Positions 32,838-41,891 of a stretch of 64,000 nt of DNA are shown in pieces; within the stretch, counting starts at the first letter, position 1; each line of letters opens with the position of its first letter. The stretch lies in NCBI RefSeq assembly GCF_022758885.1, contig NZ_JALEBH010000001.1, positions 1,984,001 through 2,048,000 of the forward strand, given 5' to 3'. This DNA comes from Sphingobium sp. BYY-5. GTDB taxonomy: Bacteria; Pseudomonadota; Alphaproteobacteria; Sphingomonadales; Sphingomonadaceae. The notes below the pieces were generated by a model. That model was given only the letters and a program-made list of their open reading frames with translations. It was not told the DNA's origin and did no database searches. The translations under genes and the position numbers were made by a program.

Positions 32838-33368
32838 ATGGTCCGGCGTCGCCTCACCAACGACGAAGAGGCGCTCTGGGACGCGCTGACGCGATCGGTG
32901 CGACCGCTGCGCCCTGGGCAGCGCCGCCCGCTGCCAACAGCCATTCCGGCGCAGCCGCCCAAAACAGGGTTAACGCCGCAGGCCCGCCCGGCCCCTCCGC
33001 CCAGGCCTGCGCCCGCCCCCGCTACCACGCTTGATTCAAGCTGGGAGCGCCGTATCCGTAACGGCAATCTGATGCCCGACATGAGCATCGACTTGCATGG
33101 CCACAGCCTGGCCACGGCGCATAACAGGCTTAACCAGGCACTGGCCCAAGCCCTGGCGCAGGACGCGCGCATCCTGCTGATCGTGACCGGAAAGCCGCCC
33201 AAAAACGCCGCCACGCCGGGCGGTGCGCGGCGCGGCGCGATCAGGGGTGAGATCGGACATTGGCTGGAGACCAGTCCCTATGCCGATCGCATCGCCAGCG
33301 TCCGCATCGCCCACCCACGCCATGGTGGCGATGGTGCGATCTACCTGATTCTACGCCGGAAAAAATAA
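32838..33368 (+). CDS. Smr/MutS2-domain protein
   Basis: The 176-residue protein has a basic, Pro-rich N-terminal half (PLRPGQRRPLPTAIPAQPPK...) and a C-terminal Smr domain (residues ~85-176) with SIDLHGHSLATAHNRL (the DLHG motif), LLIVTGKP and a final GDGAIYLILRRKK, corresponding to the HGxG/GxxxVxL region. Smr domains are nucleases or nucleic-acid binders; the role of such stand-alone proteins is not settled. It is the last gene of the Tim44-mltA-smr unit. Confidence 0.9.
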   Translation: MVRRRLTNDEEALWDALTRSVRPLRPGQRRPLPTAIPAQPPKTGLTPQARPAPPPRPAPAPATTLDSSWERRIRNGNLMPDMSIDLHGHSLATAHNRLNQALAQALAQDARILLIVTGKPPKNAATPGGARRGAIRGEIGHWLETSPYADRIASVRIAHPRHGGDGAIYLILRRKK

Positions 33369-33466
33369 AGCCTTTTCGCGACGCTTGCTGATCCTTTCTT
33401 AACCACTGTCCTTCATATCCGGTGGATCGGGCTCCGACAGGGAGCAGCAATCAGGACGGGAGGCGA

Positions 33467-35143
33467 ATGCAGGGCGTGACGTTGAGAAGCCGCGCCACTG
33501 CCTGTGTCGCAGGGGCGCTGATCTTTGTCCTGTCCCTGGCGCTTGGCTATGCTGGAGGCCAGGAGGATGGCCTGGTCGTGATCGGCGGATCGCTCATTCT
33601 CGCCATCCTGGGCGGGGTGATGAGCTGGGCAGCGGTCAACCGGTCCATGGCTGCCGCCGGCAAGGCGATCGATACCGCCACCGAAAGGCTGGCGTCCGCT
33701 GCACATGGCGATCTGCAATCCCCTGTGCCTCAGGAAATCGGCGTCGAACTGCCCGAACTTTCCATCGCCATGGAAAGCCTGTTCAGTCAGGTGCGCACCA
33801 ATCTCGACCATGTGCAGACGCTCGCCTTGTTCGATCAGGTCACGGGCCTCGCCAATCGTACCAGCTTCTGCCGCCAGGTCGAACGCCATCTGACCGAACG
33901 GCCCGACACGGGCATGGCGGCCTTGTTCTTCATCGACCTGGACGGGTTCAAGAACGTCAACGACACGCTGGGCCATGCAGCAGGCGACCAGTTGCTGGCG
34001 CGCGTCGCCGGACGGCTGCGCGAAGTCGCAACGGCCCAGACCGGCAACGGCGCGGGCGACGCCGTGATCGGCCGTCTGGCCGGCGATGAGTTCACCCTGT
34101 TCTTTCCTACCCTCTCCCACCACAACGACCCCGCCCGCGTCGCCCGCGCCATCCAGTTCGCCCTCAGCGAGCGGTTCGAACTGGGCAGCCAGCATGTCGA
34201 ACTGGGCGCGTCGATCGGCATCGCCTGCTATCCCGATCATGGCGACACATTGTCGGCCCTGCTGCGCGCCGCCGACATCGCCATGTACCATGCCAAGCAT
34301 GAGGGTCGCGGCCGCGCGGAAATCTACACCGACGAACTGGCGCTGGAAGCGGCAGACCGCGCCGCGCTGGAACGTGAACTCCTGCTGGCGTTGCAGCGTG
34401 AGGAGTTTCTGCTGGAGTTCCAGCCGCTGATCGACATCGGCAGCGGCCAGGCCGTCGCGGCCGAGGCGCTGGTGCGCTGGGCGCATCCCGAACGCGATCT
34501 GGTGATGCCGGGCGCTTTCGTACCCGTCGCCGAGGAAAGCGGCGCGATCGTCGCCCTAGGCGACTGGATCATGAGCCGGGTCTGCGAAACCGCGTCCCGC
34601 TGGGCCAGGGCCGGCATCACCCAGCGCATCGCCATCAACATCAGTATGCGTGAACTGGCGCAGGCGGATTTCTTCCTGCGCCTGCGCCAGGCCATGGCCA
34701 CTCATCAGACGCCGCCGGCCATGCTGGAACTCGAAATCACCGAATCGCTCGCAATGGACATGGAACCGCGCGTCCTGACGCAACTGCGCGCACTGCGCGA
34801 AGAAGGGGTGCAGGTCGCCATCGACGATTTCGGAACCGGTTACTCCAACCTGGCGCGCCTGAAGGACCTGCCGGTCGACCGGGTGAAGATCGATCGCAGC
34901 CTGGTGCGCGACATCGCGATTTCGGCCGAAGCACGGACCATCTGCAGCGCTGTCGTCGGGCTAATCCAGGGCCTGGGCATGGAAGTGGTAGTCGAAGGCG
35001 TCGAGAGCGAGGCGCAGATGGACGTGCTGCGGGTGATCGGCTGCTCCCTGTTCCAGGGCTATCACCTCGCCATGCCCAGCCGCGAACAGGATTATCTCGC
35101 CCGCTTCGCCGCGCCGGTGGTTCTGGTGCAGCATAGCGTCTGA
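33467..35143 (+). CDS. Membrane GGDEF-EAL cyclic-di-GMP protein
   Basis: The 558-residue protein has two N-terminal membrane helices (CVAGALIFVLSLALGYAGG; VIGGSLILAILGGVMSWAAV), a short linker (~70-110), a GGDEF domain (FDQVTGLANR; signature LAGDEFTLFF, i.e. AGDEF) and an EAL domain with AAEALVRW, NISMRE, ITES, DDFGTGYS, KIDRSLV and EGVES, retaining the usual metal and catalytic residues. It should hydrolyse c-di-GMP; the G-to-A change leaves cyclase activity possible. GGAGG lies just upstream of the ATG at 33467, preferred over a GTG at 33422. It is a single gene flanked by repeats. Confidence 0.92.
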   Translation: MQGVTLRSRATACVAGALIFVLSLALGYAGGQEDGLVVIGGSLILAILGGVMSWAAVNRSMAAAGKAIDTATERLASAAHGDLQSPVPQEIGVELPELSIAMESLFSQVRTNLDHVQTLALFDQVTGLANRTSFCRQVERHLTERPDTGMAALFFIDLDGFKNVNDTLGHAAGDQLLARVAGRLREVATAQTGNGAGDAVIGRLAGDEFTLFFPTLSHHNDPARVARAIQFALSERFELGSQHVELGASIGIACYPDHGDTLSALLRAADIAMYHAKHEGRGRAEIYTDELALEAADRAALERELLLALQREEFLLEFQPLIDIGSGQAVAAEALVRWAHPERDLVMPGAFVPVAEESGAIVALGDWIMSRVCETASRWARAGITQRIAINISMRELAQADFFLRLRQAMATHQTPPAMLELEITESLAMDMEPRVLTQLRALREEGVQVAIDDFGTGYSNLARLKDLPVDRVKIDRSLVRDIAISAEARTICSAVVGLIQGLGMEVVVEGVESEAQMDVLRVIGCSLFQGYHLAMPSREQDYLARFAAPVVLVQHSV

Positions 35144-35200
35144 TTGGGCTGTTCACGGGCTGATATTGGTGGGCAGACGGCAAGGGTGGAACCAAGACAT

Positions 35201-35332
35201 TCCCCTCCCTTTCAAGGGAGGGGTTAGGGGTGGGTGGCGAGCGCAGCGAGCCTGCAACCGCCAGGCCAGAACGCCGCTAACGCGGCGCACCCACCCCCTC
35301 CCCCTCCCTTAAAAGGGAGGGGAGAAAGAAGG
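35201..35332. repeat. Dispersed intergenic inverted repeat, CCCTCC family copy 2
   Basis: This copy is near-identical in plan and arms to 3367-3490: TCCCCTCCCTTTCAAGGGAG ... CCCTCCCTTAAAAGGGAGGG, with the same GAGCGCAGCGAGCCTGCAA and GCGCCGC/GCGGCGC inner parts. It is 32 kb from the first copy. It lies after the GGDEF-EAL gene; no gene was seen in it. Confidence 0.9.
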
Positions 35333-35366
35333 TCCGCTTATGGTCGCTTCCTGCCATCCCCCTTTC

Positions 35367-35465
35367 GTCATCCCGGGCTTGACCCGGGATCCCGCTTCCT
35401 TCTTCTGATCGAAAAGTTGAGTACACAAAGCAATAGTGGGACCCCGGGGCCATGCCCGGGGTGAC
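35367..35465. repeat. Intergenic inverted repeat (TCATCCCGGGCTTGACCCGGGAT type)
   Basis: Two facing hairpin halves, GTCATCCCGGGCTTGACCCG at the left and CCCCGGGGCCATGCCCGGGG with TGAC at the right, form a larger imperfect palindrome. It is followed by a GCGTTCACGCGTGCGTGCGT run to 35525. The stretch 35144-35571 holds only these repeats and no convincing gene. Confidence 0.8.
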
Positions 35466-35571
35466 GATTGTAGGGATGCCCTCGCCCCCGGGAGCCACGC
35501 GCGTTCACGCGTGCGTGCGTGTGTGCGCCACAATGTGAAGTGGTCTTCAGCCCTCCCCACTCGGGGCGGAA

Positions 35572-36750
35572 TCAGGCCCGTGCCAGCGTCCGTTCCACCA
35601 CCAGCGCATAGATGCGCGTCAGGTCATGCAAATCCTGGACCGCGACCGCCTCATCCAGCTTGTGCATGGTCGCGTTGTTGAGGCCGAACTCCACCACCGG
35701 GCAGAGACGCGAGAGGAAGCGTGCGTCGGAGGTGCCGCCGGTAGTCGACAGTTCGGTTTCCACACCGGTCACGTCGCGGATGGCAGCGCTCACCAGATCG
35801 GATAGCGCGCCCGGCTGCGTCAGGAAGGGCTCGCCGCTGATCCGCGCCTCCACCACGCCGCCCTCTTGCGCCGCAATCGCCCGAATCCGCTCGATCAGAG
35901 ATGCCCCGCTATGCCGGTCGTTGAAGCGGATCGAGATGCGCGCCGTCGCCTTGCCCGGAATGACGTTGTGCGCGGCGTTGCCGACTTCCAGGTCGGTGAT
36001 CTCGATATTGCTGGGCTGGAACCAGTCGGTGCCTTTGTCCAGCACCTCCGCCTCGACCAGCGACAGGATGCGGACCAGCCGGGGGATCGGATTGTCGGCC
36101 AGATGCGGATAGGCGACATGGCCCTGCGCGCCCGCGACGCTGATCCACATATTGACCGATCCGCGTCGACCGATCTTCACCACGTCGCCCAGCCGCTGGG
36201 AGGATGTCGGCTCCCCCACCAGGCAAAGATCGGGGCGCAAGCCGCGCGCCGCCATCCGCTCCATCAGCGCCAGCGTGCCATAGACTGCCGGTCCTTCCTC
36301 ATCCCCGGTGATGATGAGGCTGATCGTGCCGGGCAGGTCCCCGGGCAGCTCGCCCAGCGCCGCGACGAAAGCCGCGATCGATCCCTTCATGTCCACAGCC
36401 CCCCGGCCGTAAAGCAGGTCGCCGCGGATTTCCGGCGCGAAGGGATCGCTGGCCCAGCCCGGCCCCGGCGGTACCACATCCAGATGTCCCGCAAAGGCAA
36501 AATGCGGCCCCGCGCCCATGGTGCGCCAGGCGAGGAGATTTTCGACCGGCCCGTCGGGCGCCTCCCCCGTGACAAAGCGATCGACGGTGAAGCCCAGCGG
36601 CGTCAGCATGGCCTCCAGAACCGCAAAGACATCGCCGGTGGCGGGCGTTACGGAAGGACAAGCCAGCAGGTGTCGGGCCAGGGCCACGACATCATCCTTG
36701 GGATCACTATAGCCATTGGGGCTGGGGTCATTGGGGCTGGTCATGCTCAT
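35572..36750 (-). CDS. dapE: Succinyl-diaminopimelate desuccinylase
   Basis: DapE hydrolyses N-succinyl-LL-diaminopimelate in lysine/peptidoglycan synthesis (dinuclear zinc M20 peptidase). The metal and catalytic residues are visible in FAGHLDVVPPG (~residues 88-98), YGRGAVDMKGS (~114), ITGDEEGPA (~147, catalytic Glu pair) and, at the C-terminus, GTSDARF and the His of NNATMHKLDE. It is 392 residues, slightly longer than usual because of an N-terminal SPNDPSPNG extension encoded by a short direct repeat. It is divergent from the LD-carboxypeptidase gene. Confidence 0.94.
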   Translation of the reverse strand: MSMTSPNDPSPNGYSDPKDDVVALARHLLACPSVTPATGDVFAVLEAMLTPLGFTVDRFVTGEAPDGPVENLLAWRTMGAGPHFAFAGHLDVVPPGPGWASDPFAPEIRGDLLYGRGAVDMKGSIAAFVAALGELPGDLPGTISLIITGDEEGPAVYGTLALMERMAARGLRPDLCLVGEPTSSQRLGDVVKIGRRGSVNMWISVAGAQGHVAYPHLADNPIPRLVRILSLVEAEVLDKGTDWFQPSNIEITDLEVGNAAHNVIPGKATARISIRFNDRHSGASLIERIRAIAAQEGGVVEARISGEPFLTQPGALSDLVSAAIRDVTGVETELSTTGGTSDARFLSRLCPVVEFGLNNATMHKLDEAVAVQDLHDLTRIYALVVERTLARA

Positions 36751-36997
36751 TGCGCGGGGTTAGCGAAAGCCAGGCCCGTTGGCCAGCGGCAGGAGCAGGG
36801 CGATGCCCAGGATAGAGCTTGAGCAGATCGCACAGACGAACAGAACCACCTATCCCGCCGATCATGGAAAGCGCCGACGATTGCATATTCGTCGCCTTTT
36901 TTAGCCGCCATCCTTTGGGCAATTGCCACTATTCGGATATCGACATGCTATGGGCCAACGGGGCCTACCGCCACAAGGATGGGAGCAGCTATTGACG

Positions 36998-38044
36998 ATG
37001 CAGATGGACCGGCGCGCATGGATGACAGGCGCGGGGATGGCGGGCATGGGCGCGATGCTGGGCGCAGTGCCGGCCCCTGCAATGGCTGCGGCGGGGCTGA
37101 CTCGTCCGCCCCGGCTGCGGCAGGGCGATACGGTCGGGCTGATCGAACCGGCGGGCTTCACTGACGACGCCTTCGACCTGGATCTGGCCAGGGAAACGAT
37201 CACAGCCATGGGCCTCAACCCCACGCCGGCACGCCATCTGACCGCGCGCTATGGCTATCTGGCTGGCGAGGATGCGGATCGCGCGGCCGACGTGAATGCG
37301 ATGTTCGCCGATCCTGAAGTGCGAGCTGTGTTCGCGGTACGAGGCGGCTGGGGCTGCGCGCGCATCCTGCCGCTGCTGGACTTTGCAACGATCCGGAAAA
37401 ATCCCAAACTGCTGGTCGGCTTCTCCGATATCACGGCGCTGCACCTGGCCTTCGCTGCGAAGGCGGGCTTCACCACCATCCACGGTCCCAATGCGTCGAG
37501 CAGTTGGGGCAGCTATAGCTGGGACGCCTTCCGAGCGGTTGCGTTCGACGGTGCAACGCCGACCTTCGCCAATCCGGTGGGGCATGAGGACCGGCTGGTG
37601 CAGCGCGCCGGGCGCATCCGTACCTTCGGCCCCGGCGTGACGCGCGGCCGGCTGCTGGGCGGCAACCTGACCGTGCTGGCGGCGCTGATGGGGACGCCCT
37701 GGCTGCCGGACTTTTCCGGCGCGATCCTTTTCATCGAGGATGTAAGCGAGCAACCCTACCGGATCGACCGGATGCTGACCCAGTTAAGCCTGGCCGGCGT
37801 GCTGGGCAAGCTGGCCGGGGTGGTATTCGGGCAATGCACCGACTGCGGCCCGGCCGGGGCCAGCTTCGGCGGCTTCACTTTGTCGGAAGTGCTGCAACAA
37901 CATCTGGAGCCGCTCGGCATCCCCGCCTTCCAGGGCGGCCAGTTCGGCCATGTCGCCAATCAATATAGCCTGCCGCTCGGCGTGCAGGCGGAAATGGATG
38001 CGACGGCGGGCACGATCCGGTTGCTCGAACCGGCGGTCGCCTGA
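36998..38044 (+). CDS. Exported LD-carboxypeptidase (S66 family)
   Basis: The enzyme is expected to remove the terminal D-Ala from muramoyl tetrapeptides during peptidoglycan recycling. The 348-residue protein shows a Tat-like signal (MDRRAWMTGAGMAGMGAML, twin Arg, cleavage near AMA), then the S66 fold. The nucleophile Ser is in VGFSDITALH, Glu in FIEDVSEQPYRIDRM and His in GHVANQYSLPLG. Export is unusual compared with cytoplasmic LdcA of E. coli but common in sphingomonads. No strong ribosome binding site was found. The start could also be the Met two codons later. Confidence 0.88.
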   Translation: MQMDRRAWMTGAGMAGMGAMLGAVPAPAMAAAGLTRPPRLRQGDTVGLIEPAGFTDDAFDLDLARETITAMGLNPTPARHLTARYGYLAGEDADRAADVNAMFADPEVRAVFAVRGGWGCARILPLLDFATIRKNPKLLVGFSDITALHLAFAAKAGFTTIHGPNASSSWGSYSWDAFRAVAFDGATPTFANPVGHEDRLVQRAGRIRTFGPGVTRGRLLGGNLTVLAALMGTPWLPDFSGAILFIEDVSEQPYRIDRMLTQLSLAGVLGKLAGVVFGQCTDCGPAGASFGGFTLSEVLQQHLEPLGIPAFQGGQFGHVANQYSLPLGVQAEMDATAGTIRLLEPAVA

Positions 38045-38047
38045 AGG

Positions 38048-38632
38048 TCAGGGCCTTTCGTCCCAGCGGACCAGACGGACGTTCCCGTCCCGGTCCGCCA
38101 CAAATTCACCGAACGCCCCCGTGCGCAGCTTGCGCGGGGGCAAGCCCAATGCCAGCAGCGCGAACCGGGCCGCGCCGTTGCTGGTGACGAGCAGGTCGAC
38201 GCCTTCCTCCTGCTCGGCGAAGAAAGCCCGCCAGGCGGCAAGGCGTGCTTCCGCATCGACAATCCAGCCGTCGGGAGCGATCCCCTGCTCCTCCCATCGA
38301 GCGAGCGCCGCCGCGCCGATCCGCGCCAGCACTTCCGTCTCCGGACGCCCTTCGTCGGGACCATGGTCGATCTCCCCCAGCCAGTCACGCACGCCGTCCG
38401 GCGCATGGCCTGTCGCGGCGGCAATTGCCTGCGCCGTTTCGCGGGCGCGCAACAGCGGACTGTAAAGGAGGCGGCGGACAGAAATGCCCTCATCGGCGAA
38501 CCAGGCGCCAAGCCGATCCGCCTGGGCATGGCCGCTGTCTACCAGCGGAATGTCGGTGCGTGCACCAACCCTGCGCGGCTCTTCGCCGCTGGCGAAGGTG
38601 TTGCCGTGGCGGATGACGAAGATGCGGCGCAT
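38048..38632 (-). CDS. Histidine phosphatase family protein
   Basis: The 194-residue protein has the phosphoglycerate-mutase-like catalytic RHG motif in VIRHGNTFASG (residues 7-17), Arg in SPLLRARETAQ, Glu in GEIDHG and the second His replaced: the usual [S/T]H[G] near residue 150 reads VTSNGAAR, with Asn in place of His. That would remove one catalytic histidine. The substrate is unknown. It lies 5 bases downstream of kdsB on the same strand and may be part of the kpsF-kdsB operon. Confidence 0.8.
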   Translation of the reverse strand: MRRIFVIRHGNTFASGEEPRRVGARTDIPLVDSGHAQADRLGAWFADEGISVRRLLYSPLLRARETAQAIAAATGHAPDGVRDWLGEIDHGPDEGRPETEVLARIGAAALARWEEQGIAPDGWIVDAEARLAAWRAFFAEQEEGVDLLVTSNGAARFALLALGLPPRKLRTGAFGEFVADRDGNVRLVRWDERP

Positions 38633-38637
38633 GACGA

Positions 38638-39447
38638 TCAGAGCGAGGGCGTGGGATCGCCATGTTCGGCGATCAACCGCTCGACGCGGATGATGTCCGC
38701 TTCGGTGTCGATCCCCGAACTGTCGAAGCGGGGTGGATCGACCGCGACGGTCATGACGGGAATACCCAGTTCCAGCAGGCGCAGTTGCTCCAGCCCTTCA
38801 ACTGTTTCGAGCGCGGTCGGCGCACAGGCTTCAAACCGGCGCAACGCATCCAGCGCATAGCCATAGAGGCCGACATGGCGCCAGACCGGCGAAACCGGAT
38901 GGCTGGCGCGCAGCTTGTCCTCATTGCGGATCGCCGGAATGATCGCCTTGGAAAACCAGAGCGCCTGCCCATCCGACGCGCGCGCGCAGGTGGTGCCGCT
39001 GAAGGGCGAACGCATCTTATGATCGCGCAGGGCACCGAGCGCCGGCCAGTCGAGCGCAATCACCGGCGTGGCGACTTCGGCCCCCTGCTCCAGCGCCGCG
39101 ATCACCGCGCCAAGCGCCCCTTCCGGCTGGAAAGGCGAATCCCCCTGGAGGTTGACGACGAACTGCGGTGTTGTGGACATGGCCAATGCGGCGGCGAGGG
39201 CGCGACCCGATCCGGTAGCGATGGCGCTGTCGGTCATCACCGCGTGGCATCCGACGGCCTGCGCATGGTCAGCGATTTCTGCATCGTCGGTGGCAACGAT
39301 CAGCGTGATGTTGGAGCGACCGGCGATGGCCGCGCGCGCCATCGCGATCGTGCGGTGCAGCAACGTGCGCCCGGCGATCAGCCGCAATGGCTTGCGCGGC
39401 AGACGGGTCGAGCCGGCGCGCGCGGGAATGACGACGAGATGGTTCAG
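38638..39447 (-). CDS. kdsB: CMP-Kdo synthetase (3-deoxy-manno-octulosonate cytidylyltransferase), apparent CTG start
   Basis: KdsB activates Kdo with CTP for LPS or capsule assembly. The nucleotide-binding N-terminus VVIPARAGSTRLPRKP is in frame only if translation begins at the CTG at 39447. No ATG, GTG or TTG lies between this CTG and the preceding in-frame TGA, and the next TTG (RLIAGRTLL) would remove the CTP-binding segment. The CTG overlaps the kpsF stop as CTGA, mimicking the common ATGA coupling. Later motifs VVNLQGDSPF, YGYALDALRRF and GIDTEADI are normal. 269 residues from CTG. Confidence 0.85.
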   Translation of the reverse strand: MNHLVVIPARAGSTRLPRKPLRLIAGRTLLHRTIAMARAAIAGRSNITLIVATDDAEIADHAQAVGCHAVMTDSAIATGSGRALAAALAMSTTPQFVVNLQGDSPFQPEGALGAVIAALEQGAEVATPVIALDWPALGALRDHKMRSPFSGTTCARASDGQALWFSKAIIPAIRNEDKLRASHPVSPVWRHVGLYGYALDALRRFEACAPTALETVEGLEQLRLLELGIPVMTVAVDPPRFDSSGIDTEADIIRVERLIAEHGDPTPSL

Positions 39448-40454
39448 GCAATCCCGGCGTGCAGCAGGTCATGCATATGAAGCGCGCCCCTCAACCGACC
39501 ATTTTCGCATACGAAGAGCAGCATGATATTGCGCTCCTGCATCAAATGCAGCGCCTCTGTCGCCAGTTCATCCGGGGTGACGGACTGCGGCGTGGTGGTC
39601 ATGAAGCGCCCGACCGATTCGGTCAGATTCTGCTTGCCCGTCACGGTTCGGCGCAAATCCCCATCAGTAAAGGCGCCGATCAAAGAACCACTACGATCGA
39701 CGATCGCCGTTCCGCCCAGGCGGCCCCGCGTCATTTCGATCGTGGCGTCCAGCAGCGTCGCATCTTCGCGGACCGTCGGCACATTCTCGCCGGTCGCCAT
39801 CAATTCGCGGACCTTCAGCAATTGTGCGCCCAGCCGGCCATTGGGATGAAATTTATGGAAGTCATCGGCGGAAAACCCACGCATTTCCATCAATGAAATG
39901 GCCAGGGCATCGCCGAAGGCCATCTGCACCGTCGTCGAAGTCGTTGGCGCAAGGGCATTGGGACAAGCCTCCTGCACGTCAGGCATCAGGACACAGATGT
40001 CGGCTGCCATAGCAACCGTGCTATGCGGCTGAGCGGTCATTGCCAGCAACGGGATAGCGAAACGCTTGCAATATTGGATGATCGGACCGAGTTCGGTCGA
40101 CTCCCCTGAATGAGACAACATCAGCACCACGTCGTCTCGCGTCACCATGCCAAGATCGCCATGACCGGCATCGGCGGGATGCAGGAAGATTGCCGGCGTG
40201 CCGGTGGAGGTAAGCGTCGCCGTCATCTTCCGTGCGACGATCCCGCTCTTGCCGATCCCGGTCACGATCACGCGACCACGGACATTCATGAGCATACCCA
40301 CGAGGCGGAGAAATGTGGCGGCGAAATCCCGTTCGTTGAAGCAAGCCTCTAACGCTTGCAACCCGCTGGCCGCGATCGATAAACTTCGACAAGCCGTCTC
40401 AACAATATGTCCGCCGGAACCGAATGGTACAATCTTAGATGCTGATGTTGACAC
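39444..40454 (-). CDS. kpsF: D-arabinose-5-phosphate isomerase, KpsF/KdsD (SIS-CBS)
   Basis: The enzyme converts ribulose-5-P to arabinose-5-P, the Kdo precursor. A SIS domain (residues ~40-190: GRVIVTGIGKSGIVARKMTATLTSTGTPA, LMLSHSGESTEL) is followed by two CBS motifs (~210-330). A GTG start at 40454 is proposed (AAAAAGGGC upstream); the frame is open for 21 codons more. Pairing with kdsB and the capsule-style N-terminus IVPFGSGGHIVE suggests service to a capsule or other surface Kdo polymer, the housekeeping LPS set probably lying elsewhere. Confidence 0.9.
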   Translation of the reverse strand: MSTSASKIVPFGSGGHIVETACRSLSIAASGLQALEACFNERDFAATFLRLVGMLMNVRGRVIVTGIGKSGIVARKMTATLTSTGTPAIFLHPADAGHGDLGMVTRDDVVLMLSHSGESTELGPIIQYCKRFAIPLLAMTAQPHSTVAMAADICVLMPDVQEACPNALAPTTSTTVQMAFGDALAISLMEMRGFSADDFHKFHPNGRLGAQLLKVRELMATGENVPTVREDATLLDATIEMTRGRLGGTAIVDRSGSLIGAFTDGDLRRTVTGKQNLTESVGRFMTTTPQSVTPDELATEALHLMQERNIMLLFVCENGRLRGALHMHDLLHAGIA

Positions 40455-40750
40455 GCGCTTGCCCTTTTTTCCGCCCAAGCCTGCAAGCAACCACTCACAG
40501 CCACGGACGGCGACCAACCGCCGAATTCGGCGTGGAAGTCTACCTTCGTTTCGCGACCCCTTGCCGAAACACGTCCGGCGCAGAGTGACCGTCTACGCTG
40601 TTTCAGGCACTTATGGCAATCTACTTTGCAGATGCGAAAGAAATCTTTGGCAAAATCCACGGAAGCATCGGCCATGAAACAAGCCAAGATGACTTTATGG
40701 GACGATAAACCGCGCATCCTTTTTGCCACTCAGCCATGCGCGCCTTCGCA
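40455..40750. other. Intergenic region upstream of kpsF
   Basis: About 300 bases between kpsF and the epimerase, both on the minus strand. It is more A+T-rich than its surroundings (e.g. 40610-40690) and probably contains the kpsF promoter. A 31-codon plus-strand frame at 40614 lacks a ribosome binding site and is not credited. No clear palindrome or terminator was seen. Confidence 0.5.
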
Positions 40751-41746
40751 TTAGCGGTGATAGTCCCGATACCAGTCGACGAATCGCGGCACGCCCGACT
40801 CGATGGCGGTCGTGGGCGCAAAGCCGATATCCTGGGCAATGGCGCTGATATCGGCGAAAGTCGCATGGACATCGCCAGGCTGCATCGGCTGGAAATCAAT
40901 CTCGGCCTTGCGATCGATCGCATCCTCCAGCACGGCGATCAGGTGCATCAATTCCTCCGGCCGGTTGTTGCCGATATTGTACAAGCGGTGCGGCGCGCGG
41001 CTGCCGCCCGCCTTGACCGCGCCGTCGTCGGCAGGCGGATGGTCCAGGCAACCCAATATGCCCGTCACGATATCGTCGATATAGGTGAAATCGCGTTGCA
41101 TCCGACCATGGTTGAAGACCGGGATCGGCTCGCCCGCCAGGATCTTGGAGGTAAAGATCCACATCGCCATGTCGGGCCGGCCCCAGGGGCCATAGACTGT
41201 GAAGAAGCGCAAACCGGTCATGGGTATGCGGAAAAGATGGGCATAGGTTTCGCTCATCAGCTCGTCGGCGCGCTTGGTCGCTGCATAAAGCGAGACGGGA
41301 TGATCGGCCCGGTCCTCGACCCGGAAGGGGAGGCTGTCATTGCCGCCATAGACCGAGGAGGAGGAGGCGTAGACCAGATGCCGCACGCGGCGCTCACGCG
41401 CCAGTTCGAGCATGTTCACATGACCCGCCAGGTTGGAGCGGACATAGGCGTGCGGGTTGATGAGCGAGTAACGGACGCCCGCCTGCGCACCCAGATGGAC
41501 GATCGCTTCGATCACCTGATCGTGCAGCGCATTCTGGACCGCATCCATGTCAGCAAAATCCAGCTCATAGAAGGTGAAGAGCTTGCCATGGGACTGGTGC
41601 AGTGCATCCAGCCGGGCGCGCTTGAGCGACACGGGATAATAGTCGTTGATATTGTCGATGCCGACAACCGCATGGCCCTGCGCCATCAGCCGATCGGCGA
41701 CATGCATACCGATGAAGCCTGCAGCGCCAGTGACCAGAATCGTCAT
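40751..41746 (-). CDS. NAD-dependent nucleotide-sugar epimerase (UDP-glucuronate 4-epimerase-like)
   Basis: This 331-residue extended short-chain dehydrogenase has the NAD motif VTGAAGFIGMHVA at residues 4-16, HLGAQAGVRYSL, YASSSSVYG and the catalytic YAATK (Tyr-x3-Lys). The sequence GVRYSLINPHAYVRSNLAG and FFTVYGPWGRPDMA are characteristic of UDP-glucuronate 4-epimerases (capsule type). It provides UDP-galacturonate or a related sugar for surface polysaccharide. GGAG lies 5 bases upstream of the ATG. It is near kpsF-kdsB and divergent from the acyltransferase operon. Confidence 0.88.
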   Translation of the reverse strand: MTILVTGAAGFIGMHVADRLMAQGHAVVGIDNINDYYPVSLKRARLDALHQSHGKLFTFYELDFADMDAVQNALHDQVIEAIVHLGAQAGVRYSLINPHAYVRSNLAGHVNMLELARERRVRHLVYASSSSVYGGNDSLPFRVEDRADHPVSLYAATKRADELMSETYAHLFRIPMTGLRFFTVYGPWGRPDMAMWIFTSKILAGEPIPVFNHGRMQRDFTYIDDIVTGILGCLDHPPADDGAVKAGGSRAPHRLYNIGNNRPEELMHLIAVLEDAIDRKAEIDFQPMQPGDVHATFADISAIAQDIGFAPTTAIESGVPRFVDWYRDYHR

Positions 41747-41891
41747 GCTTCTTCTCCTCAGGATGCAGTGCCTCGTCTCTGCCGAACCGATGGCGGATGT
41801 AAACCCCTGTGTTGGCATTACCGCCGGACCGGTAGGCATCAGGGCTGGTCCGCTTAGGCTTTCCCTAATCTTTCCGGCCTAAGGAGAGGAT

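Noticed and set aside
36760..36849. Small hydrophobic minus-strand frame (GTG start, ~29 codons) upstream of the LD-carboxypeptidase gene
   Set aside because: It ends in a plausible membrane-like stretch, but the start is weak and there is no conservation evidence; could be chance.
40614..40709. 31-codon plus-strand frame between kpsF and the epimerase
   Set aside because: No ribosome binding site, no homology recognised, and opposite to the expected kpsF promoter.
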